DNA from: Taenia hydatigena
Lineage: Eukaryota; Platyhelminthes; Cestoda; Cyclophyllidea; Taeniidae
Direction: 5' to 3'
Length of the DNA: 64,000 nt
NCBI GenBank assembly: GCA_036345935.2
Contig: JADWOT020000003.1
Location: 19,176,509 to 19,240,508 of the forward strand
Part shown: piece after piece, positions 61,601 through 64,000 of the stretch
How the letters are laid out: every line of letters starts with the position of its first letter
Position numbering within the stretch: position 1 is the first letter of the stretch
Notes under the pieces: generated by a model
What the model saw: only the letters and a program-made list of their open reading frames with translations
What the model was told of the DNA's origin: nothing
The model's database searches: none
Made by a program: the position numbers and the translations under genes

Positions 61601-64000
61601 CGATCACTTTTGTTAGTGTGAGTGGAAGCTCTGTTGGCCTTAGTCATTTCAGCCTTACTTAGTGCAGACACAAGACAAAGACTGCATTCAACGTCGATGA
61701 TGGATAAAAGTGGAAAGGCATTTTCACCAAACAAACCTACAGCCAGTTCCTCGTTGGAGACCGAGTATGCTGCCGAAACCCACGAGCTCTCCTTATCGAA
61801 TTGCAGATGGTGAATACTGTCAAAAATTGTAAGTAGGTGAGGCTGAACAGCCTCCGGCGTGGAGGCCTGACCAAGAATCTCCAACAGTACAGGGTCAGAG
61901 ACAAAGAAGAAGCGTGGAAATAGAAGCCTCTTGCTCTCCAAATAGCCCGACAGTGAGCGCTGACAAATTTCTAATTGCTCGAGCATTCGCGGAAGCAGTT
62001 CGAGTAAAGTGGCATCAGAAGTGCAGCAGACAACCACCGAGGGAGTCTCGCGGGCTCGGTCAATGATCTTGACCCATGATTTGTCCACCGACAAGAACCG
62101 TCGCGCCTCCTGTGGCAGCTGTCTTCCGATGTCTCCACCCACGAACACGGCTTCGAGATAGACCCACAGGGACTGCACCTTCACCCAGTAGTCCAACACC
62201 TCGTTCACTGTTGTTAGGTTGTTCACCCACTTGGCGATACTATTCTTGAAAGGCTTGTTGAACCTGCAGCAATAGCATCCTTGTCATGCCAGAAGTGTTT
62301 AGAAAGTGCACTGTCTTCAAATGTAAGGCCACAAACACCACATCCTGGGTAGTTTAGAGCTTCTAAATGGTAAAATTGACTGAAAAATGTGTCGCACTTA
62401 TGCCTAGTTGTAATGCAACTGCTTACCAACAAAAGACTTTAATAGCAGGGCATAACTTGCCTGCTGTTGGAGAGTGATGTGAGTGTCATGAGGGAGTCCT
62501 CCAGGAGGCTCTGGATCTCCGCAATTCGACTGCCCTTGAGCAGAAGCTCACCTCGGTTCTTGAAGGGGCTCAGAACGAACTCCTGCTCCTCCCAATCCTG
62601 TGAAACACGTTGCAGTTTCACTTCGATCTCCTTTTCCCGTGTAGCACCCACGCAGACGTCCTCCACGGCTTCACGCGTAGCGCCATCTTCGGGTCCGATA
62701 GGCAAGTCAATGATGACCTTGGTGGGCAGCATACTCTCCACCTCTGGGTCGATGTTTGCATGGCCCGTAATCTGACTAATCACTGCCCAGTGGCGCGACT
62801 TCATAGCAGGGTTGCGAAACATCTGCAGTATTGGCATTTTGCCGACCAAATTCGAGAGCTTGGTCTCCAAGTCGGAGTACAGAGTTGAAGTCTTAAGCAC
62901 TGATGGCAGCTTGCGACACCTGGGGGTGTAAAACTCAATGTAGAGCTTCCCCACCTAAACTGTGAATCTGAAAACGGTCGTCTCTCAACTCTTGGTTGCC
63001 AATACATACTTAAGCATACTTAGTTGGGCGCGTCATGAACAAACACAATGAGGTGGCAGGAATGGGCGCAAAGACAGGCTTGCCTAGTCTGCAAGGTAAG
63101 AAGTGCATGTTCAATCTCCAGAAAGTTGACCTCCTTCCAAGGTGTCTCACGAAACTCATTAACTACACTGTGCACATTGCTGTAGAGGCTGTAGAGGCGC
63201 TGTAGCATCTCCATCTGCTTTCCCACCGCCCGGAGGTTGGTCAGACTCATCTCCGGCAGACCAAAGAGGCGCTGTCCCCGCAGTACCTCCTCCGCCTTCA
63301 TCATCAATCGCTCATAGTTGTTGCGAAAGATCATTTGACGGTCCATCGCCTCAGTCTGAGAGATGTTTGGCTCCCGAGGTCCTTTCTATGCATGGGAAGG
63401 AGGAGGAGTAATTATGATGCAGGCAGGAATGTTGACCAACGGGGATCAAGGCATCACCCTTCAGTGTCTTACTTACGGACATCAAGTCAGGCTTTTTCCA
63501 CTATGGTAGCTGTTTCAAGCCGAGTATGTTGATCTTAGAATTGGCGTTCTCGATTAAGCAAGGGTTCCAAAGAGTGCTTTTGTTGGGAAATAGCTAATTA
63601 TTGCTTCCAACCCAAAATGGATACCTTTCTCAAGATACTCAAAACTGTAGTTCTAACCATTACTGCTTGTCCTTCTGCCAACCTTTAATAAATATAACCT
63701 TAAACTAAAGTGCCTTTTCCGGTACTGAGAGATGGATTCGATGCAAGATGTGGGTAGAGAAAGGTGCTGTTCACCAGGTGGAAGGCTTCAATGAAATCGT
63801 CGATTTCGTCCTTTAGTATGATGGCTGTCTGGCGCAGACCCTCCTGGTACGTGCTCTGTACGGTCAGCAACTCGTCCATCGCCTTGCCCATGCGATCCTT
63901 GACTCGGTAGAAGATCCATCGCACTGCTTCAATGCGATCCACTATCTCCATCGACAGTGGTGCCTGATACTTGCTCAGCATTTGCTGTGCTTCCTTGACA
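34407..64000 (-). CDS. DNAH5: Axonemal outer-arm dynein heavy chain, DNAH5/DNAH8 type (30 exons; 5' end outside window)
   Basis: Motor subunit of the outer dynein arm of cilia and flagella. It hydrolyses ATP in its AAA ring and slides adjacent doublet microtubules. Thirty exons were assembled by hand; from exon 2 on, reading phases agree at every junction, and the 29 fully bounded exons total 9881 nt (about 3294 residues). Order: end of tail (exon 1), linker (2-5), AAA1 with P-loop GPAGTGKT (6-9), AAA2 with GPSGSGKT (10-11), AAA3 with GESGTAKT (12-15), AAA4 with GVGGSGKD (16-19), stalk and microtubule-binding tip (20), AAA5 (21-23), AAA5/6 helices (24-25), AAA6 and C-terminal domain (26-30). 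Sequence such as [31 protein letters not shown] and [10 protein letters not shown] fits DNAH5/DNAH8 rather than inner-arm families; which of the two is not decided. Exons 26-30 lie in an inverted repeat and occur twice. The start codon and N-terminal tail are beyond 64000, and the conserved last segment was not found. Confidence 0.93.
34655..37645 (-). other. Dynein intron 29 (right arm)
   Basis: Three-kilobase intron with family A copy 3 near its 5' end. Nothing else was seen. Confidence 0.75.
37646..37774 (-). CDS. Dynein exon 29 (C-terminal domain), right-arm copy
   Basis: 129 nt, phase 0, acceptor GTTTCAG and donor ATG|GTAAGA. It encodes [20 protein letters not shown] and [12 protein letters not shown], the conserved [10 protein letters not shown] and GFFNP motifs. 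Confidence 0.96.
37775..38810 (-). other. Dynein intron 28 (right arm)
   Basis: Holds the short (CT)n tract and family A copy 2. Confidence 0.75.
38811..39222 (-). CDS. Dynein exon 28 (C-terminal domain), right-arm copy
   Basis: 412 nt, phase 2 to 0. It encodes [37 protein letters not shown] and ILRR-like helices, then [20 protein letters not shown]. The motif IFLRQEID is typical of axonemal chains. Confidence 0.95.
39352..39614 (-). CDS. Dynein exon 27 (AAA6/C-terminal domain), right-arm copy
   Basis: 263 nt, phase 0 to 2. It encodes [37 protein letters not shown] and [19 protein letters not shown], with HPNAEI. A silent A/G difference from the left copy lies in the Thr codon of MVTLTRHMF. 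Confidence 0.95.
39615..41624 (-). other. Dynein intron 26 (right arm)
   Basis: Holds the (AAGG)n tract and family A copy 1. Confidence 0.78.
40379..40600. repeat. (AAGG)n microsatellite, right arm
   Basis: Mirror of 3067-3294 but six bases shorter, with a different interruption pattern (GGAGGAAGGAAGGAGG at about 40485-40500). This is the largest length difference noticed between the arms. Confidence 0.97.
41625..42375 (-). CDS. Dynein exon 26 (AAA6), right-arm copy
   Basis: 751 nt, phase 2 to 0, acceptor CAACACAG and donor AGC|GTGAGT. It encodes [92 protein letters not shown] and [15 protein letters not shown], the AAA6 core. It differs from the left copy by one amino acid (QTEVCF here, QTELCF there). 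Confidence 0.96.
42376..45171 (-). other. Dynein intron 25, containing the visible end of the inverted repeat
   Basis: The part up to 43666 belongs to the right arm; from 43667 on the sequence has no partner in the window. No coding signal or repeat family member was recognised in 43667-45171. If the arm ends here, the duplication breakpoint falls between exons 25 and 26. Confidence 0.75.
45172..45389 (-). CDS. Dynein exon 25 (before AAA6), last single-copy exon
   Basis: 218 nt, phase 0 to 2, acceptor GTGACAG and donor GA|GTGAGT. It encodes [20 protein letters not shown] and [11 protein letters not shown]. It is the last dynein exon outside the inverted repeat. Its split Glu codon joins correctly with exon 26 at 42375. 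Confidence 0.95.
45573..46244 (-). CDS. Dynein exon 24 (AAA5-AAA6 helical region)
   Basis: 672 nt, phase 0, acceptor TCCTAAG. It encodes [74 protein letters not shown], the [10 protein letters not shown] helix, [10 protein letters not shown] and [16 protein letters not shown]. An ATG just upstream lies in intron sequence and is not the start. Confidence 0.96.
46455..46637 (-). CDS. Dynein exon 23 (AAA5)
   Basis: 183 nt, phase 0, donor GCA|GTACGC. It encodes [18 protein letters not shown] and [19 protein letters not shown]. The TxxxNPxxTPE and GLEDQLL motifs are diagnostic. Confidence 0.96.
46879..47034 (-). CDS. Dynein exon 22 (AAA5)
   Basis: 156 nt, phase 0, donor CAG|GTATTC. It encodes [20 protein letters not shown] and QSFYIVGTT, corresponding to the LLIEDVGEELDPAL block of the family. 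Confidence 0.93.
47035..48256 (-). other. Dynein intron 21 with repeat copies
   Basis: About 47440-47740 holds family A-related sequence (GCACTTAGAGCTCCTCCTTT near 47697). An accompanying block, CAACAGAAGGGTTAACAATG, resembles one at about 53160. A short TTG run lies at about 48218-48233. Confidence 0.6.
48257..48409 (-). CDS. Dynein exon 21 (AAA5)
   Basis: 153 nt, phase 0, acceptor CTCCAAG and donor ATT|GTAAGT. It encodes [19 protein letters not shown] and [15 protein letters not shown], the invariant AAA5 signature of dynein heavy chains. AAA5 has no P-loop, as is normal. Confidence 0.97.
48410..49789 (-). other. Dynein intron 20
   Basis: 1.4 kb between the stalk exon and AAA5. No feature was recognised. 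Confidence 0.7.
49790..50947 (-). CDS. Dynein exon 20 (stalk coiled coil and microtubule-binding domain)
   Basis: 1158 nt, the largest exon, phase 0. It starts with [19 protein letters not shown], then the outgoing coiled coil, the conserved [13 protein letters not shown] entry to the tip, the microtubule-binding domain, [10 protein letters not shown], the returning coiled coil, and the strut region ending at KALASPTT. The whole stalk in one exon makes this the best single probe for the gene. Confidence 0.97.
51259..51726 (-). CDS. Dynein exon 19 (AAA4 large subdomain)
   Basis: 468 nt, phase 0. It encodes [55 protein letters not shown] and [14 protein letters not shown]. These match the conserved GCTIDWF segment and the lead into the stalk. 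Confidence 0.96.
52035..52188 (-). CDS. Dynein exon 18 (AAA4 Walker B)
   Basis: 154 nt, phase 2 to 0, donor ATG|GTAAGT. It encodes [32 protein letters not shown] and FLDHINNIL, the AAA4 Walker B region (family pattern FTDxxIKDExFLExxNNxL; here FNDTNVKDE). Confidence 0.95.
52291..52544 (-). CDS. Dynein exon 17 (AAA4 P-loop)
   Basis: 254 nt, phase 0 to 2. It encodes [20 protein letters not shown] and [20 protein letters not shown], the AAA4 P-loop. Asp follows the catalytic Lys where Gln or Ser is usual in this family. Confidence 0.96.
52623..52704 (-). CDS. Dynein exon 16 (short acidic exon before AAA4)
   Basis: 82 nt, phase 2 to 0, acceptor TTTTAG and donor CCG|GTGAGT. It encodes an acidic, Ser-rich stretch ([17 protein letters not shown]) followed by PIKYYEP. 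DNAH5/8 chains have a low-complexity acidic insert ending in a Y-E-P motif at the same place. Confidence 0.85.
52705..54453 (-). other. Dynein intron 15 with repeat copy
   Basis: Holds a family A copy in opposite orientation at about 53590-53700 and a linked block at about 53140-53260 resembling the one in intron 21. The rest is featureless. Confidence 0.65.
53100..53700. repeat. Dispersed repeat family A, copy in intron 15
   Basis: Contains AACAGAAGGTCTAAAAGTGA (like the intron 21 copy) and CTATGCGGGCACTTAAGGAT followed by GAGTGGCGCGGTCTTCGGGT, the reverse complement of the end of family A copies in the arms. This may be the longest copy. Confidence 0.55.
54454..54644 (-). CDS. Dynein exon 15 (AAA3/AAA4)
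   Basis: 191 nt, phase 0 to 2, acceptor GAGCAG and donor CG|GTAGGT. It encodes [20 protein letters not shown] and [10 protein letters not shown], aligning with the LWKHE segment after the DLSRIW motif of DNAH5-type chains. Confidence 0.88.
54696..55046 (-). CDS. Dynein exon 14 (AAA3)
   Basis: 351 nt, phase 0. It encodes [34 protein letters not shown] and [17 protein letters not shown]. The donor TTG|GTTTGG was chosen because it keeps phase 0 with exon 15; the last about ten residues are less certain than the rest. Confidence 0.93.
55047..55460 (-). other. Dynein intron 13
   Basis: 414 bases with an open minus-strand stretch (55333-55190) that includes [17 protein letters not shown], vaguely like a dynein Walker B segment. 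It is not needed for the reading frame, since exon 13 joins exon 14 directly. Confidence 0.5.
55461..55676 (-). CDS. Dynein exon 13 (AAA3 Walker B)
   Basis: 216 nt, phase 0. It encodes [37 protein letters not shown] (Walker B) and [17 protein letters not shown], ending at TIVDVQ. The exon border falls at a position conserved in animal dyneins of this class. Confidence 0.97.
55798..56075 (-). CDS. Dynein exon 12 (AAA3 P-loop)
   Basis: 278 nt, phase 1 to 0. It encodes [28 protein letters not shown] and the AAA3 P-loop [13 protein letters not shown], followed by [12 protein letters not shown]. The reference-like spelling of the P-loop in this family is GExGTAKT. Confidence 0.96.
56210..56588 (-). 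CDS. Dynein exon 11 (AAA2 large subdomain)
   Basis: 379 nt, phase 0 to 1, donor AAG|GTGAGT. It encodes [10 protein letters not shown] and [19 protein letters not shown], matching the AAA2 to AAA3 linker of outer-arm chains. The intron before it carries a (GGA)n tract at 56602-56638. Confidence 0.93.
56602..56638. repeat. (GGA)n microsatellite in dynein intron 10
   Basis: About twelve GGA units just upstream of the exon 11 acceptor. On the transcribed strand this is a CCT/TCC pyrimidine run that extends the polypyrimidine tract region. Confidence 0.95.
56722..57210 (-). CDS. Dynein exon 10 (AAA2)
   Basis: 489 nt, phase 0, acceptor TTTCCAG and donor AAG|GTAGGC. It encodes [15 protein letters not shown] (AAA2 P-loop), [52 protein letters not shown] and [11 protein letters not shown]. 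The usual SRMGMVY appears here as SRNGMVY, an Asn replacing Met. Confidence 0.97.
57211..58507 (-). other. Dynein intron 9
   Basis: 1.3 kb with no recognised feature. Confidence 0.7.
58508..58807 (-). CDS. Dynein exon 9 (AAA1/AAA2 connection)
   Basis: 300 nt, phase 0, acceptor GCTAAG and donor CAG|GTAGCT. It encodes [39 protein letters not shown] and LRDLFPGV, the conserved lead-in to AAA2. Confidence 0.96.
58972..59166 (-). CDS. Dynein exon 8 (AAA1 sensor region)
   Basis: 195 nt, phase 0. It encodes [26 protein letters not shown] and [17 protein letters not shown]. The NPGYAGR motif is diagnostic of dynein AAA1. Confidence 0.97.
59265..59540 (-). CDS. Dynein exon 7 (AAA1 Walker B)
   Basis: 276 nt, phase 0, acceptor GGCGCAG and donor GTGGGT. 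It encodes [40 protein letters not shown] (Walker B region, with FDEFNRI) and [11 protein letters not shown]. Confidence 0.97.
59541..59977 (-). other. Dynein intron 6
   Basis: 437 bases, featureless apart from a short GAAT run next to the exon 6 donor (about 59952-59970). Confidence 0.7.
59978..60241 (-). CDS. Dynein exon 6 (AAA1 Walker A)
   Basis: 264 nt, phase 0. It encodes [37 protein letters not shown] and the AAA1 P-loop [18 protein letters not shown]1 is the main ATPase site of dynein. The donor AAG|GTGCAC is weak but fits phase and protein. Confidence 0.97.
60242..61164 (-). other. Dynein intron 5
   Basis: 0.9 kb with no recognised feature. Confidence 0.7.
61165..61551 (-). CDS. Dynein exon 5 (end of linker)
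   Basis: 387 nt, phase 0 on both sides. It encodes [21 protein letters not shown] and [20 protein letters not shown], the linker segment that runs up to AAA1. Donor GTAGGT. Confidence 0.95.
61741..62263 (-). CDS. Dynein exon 4 (linker)
   Basis: 523 nt, phase 2 to 0, acceptor GCTGCAG and donor GTAGGT. It encodes [40 protein letters not shown] and LLEILGQAS, hallmark linker motifs of axonemal heavy chains that are nearly invariant from algae to animals. Confidence 0.96.
62461..62919 (-). CDS. Dynein exon 3 (linker)
   Basis: 459 nt. It begins after CCCCAG with the CRKLP motif and includes [29 protein letters not shown] and [12 protein letters not shown], classic linker motifs (the family pattern is MxxRHWxxI and LLLKG). 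It ends in phase 2 with another GC donor, AG|GCAAGT; the next exon resumes with FNKPFK. Confidence 0.93.
63084..63355 (-). CDS. Dynein exon 2 (linker start)
   Basis: Acceptor CTCTCAG, then 272 nt ending in phase 2. It encodes [13 protein letters not shown] and [14 protein letters not shown], matching the segment of DNAH5-type chains that precedes the conserved CRKLP motif. The following donor reads AG|GCAAGC, a GC donor rather than GT. Phase and protein continuity (an Arg split across the junction, then CRKLPS) require it. Confidence 0.88.
63356..63715 (-). other. Dynein intron 1 of window
   Basis: About 360 bases; its 5' edge is uncertain because the donor of exon 1 is not clear. Confidence 0.55.
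63716..64000 (-). CDS. Dynein exon 1 of window (tail end), partial
   Basis: Open to the window edge. It encodes helical, charged sequence (for example [20 protein letters not shown]) expected just before the linker. The splice donor is uncertain: exon 2 must follow in phase 0, which a weak donor at about 63710 would satisfy, while a GT at about 63723 is in the wrong phase. The 3' edge is therefore approximate. Confidence 0.7.

Noticed and set aside
1..64000. tRNA, rRNA, CRISPR arrays, bacterial operons
   Set aside because: None was seen; spliced genes with eukaryotic splice sites exclude a prokaryotic source.

Overview
The window is animal nuclear DNA. It carries multi-exon genes with canonical splice sites, many short introns, microsatellites and dispersed repeats, and no bacterial gene organisation. 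The main gene is a ciliary (axonemal) outer-arm dynein heavy chain of the DNAH5/DNAH8 type, so the organism makes motile cilia or flagella. The intron style and protein divergence suggest a flatworm, possibly a tapeworm, but this is inference. All gene calls were made by eye from motifs, family knowledge and splice-phase bookkeeping; no search was run. LAYOUT: the dominant structure is a giant inverted repeat. Bases 1-16925 (left arm, cut by the window start) recur in reverse complement at about 26752-43666 (right arm). The arms are well over 99% identical by eye and flank a unique spacer of about 9.8 kb (16926-26751). From 43667 to 64000 the sequence is single-copy within the window. DYNEIN: on the minus strand, 30 exons run from beyond 64000 down to 34407. 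They encode the end of the tail, the linker, AAA1 to AAA4 with P-loops, the coiled-coil stalk and microtubule-binding tip, AAA5, AAA6 and most of the C-terminal domain. Exons 1-25 lie in the single-copy part and exons 26-30 in the right arm. The left arm carries a second copy of exons 26-30 on the plus strand (1292-9270). The two 3' ends therefore converge on the spacer. The conserved last segment of the protein was not found after either copy. SPACER: a six-exon minus-strand gene (23838-19111) encodes a C2H2 zinc-finger protein of 1048 residues with poly-Ala and poly-Ser tracts. All of its splice phases agree. One finger is split by an intron, and one splice donor lies in an 87-bp tandem duplication. 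SECOND CANDIDATE GENE: each arm also holds three small phase-compatible exons (left 15902-16387, right mirror 27775-27290) that would encode a Cys-pair-rich C-terminus of unknown identity. REPEATS: (CCTT)n and (GA)n tracts differ in length between the arms. At least two dispersed repeat families occur, and a sequence related to the inner tip of the arms is present again at about 25930-26210, close to one repeat junction. The main uncertainty is whether the inverted repeat is real or an assembly artefact; long reads or PCR across the four junctions would decide.
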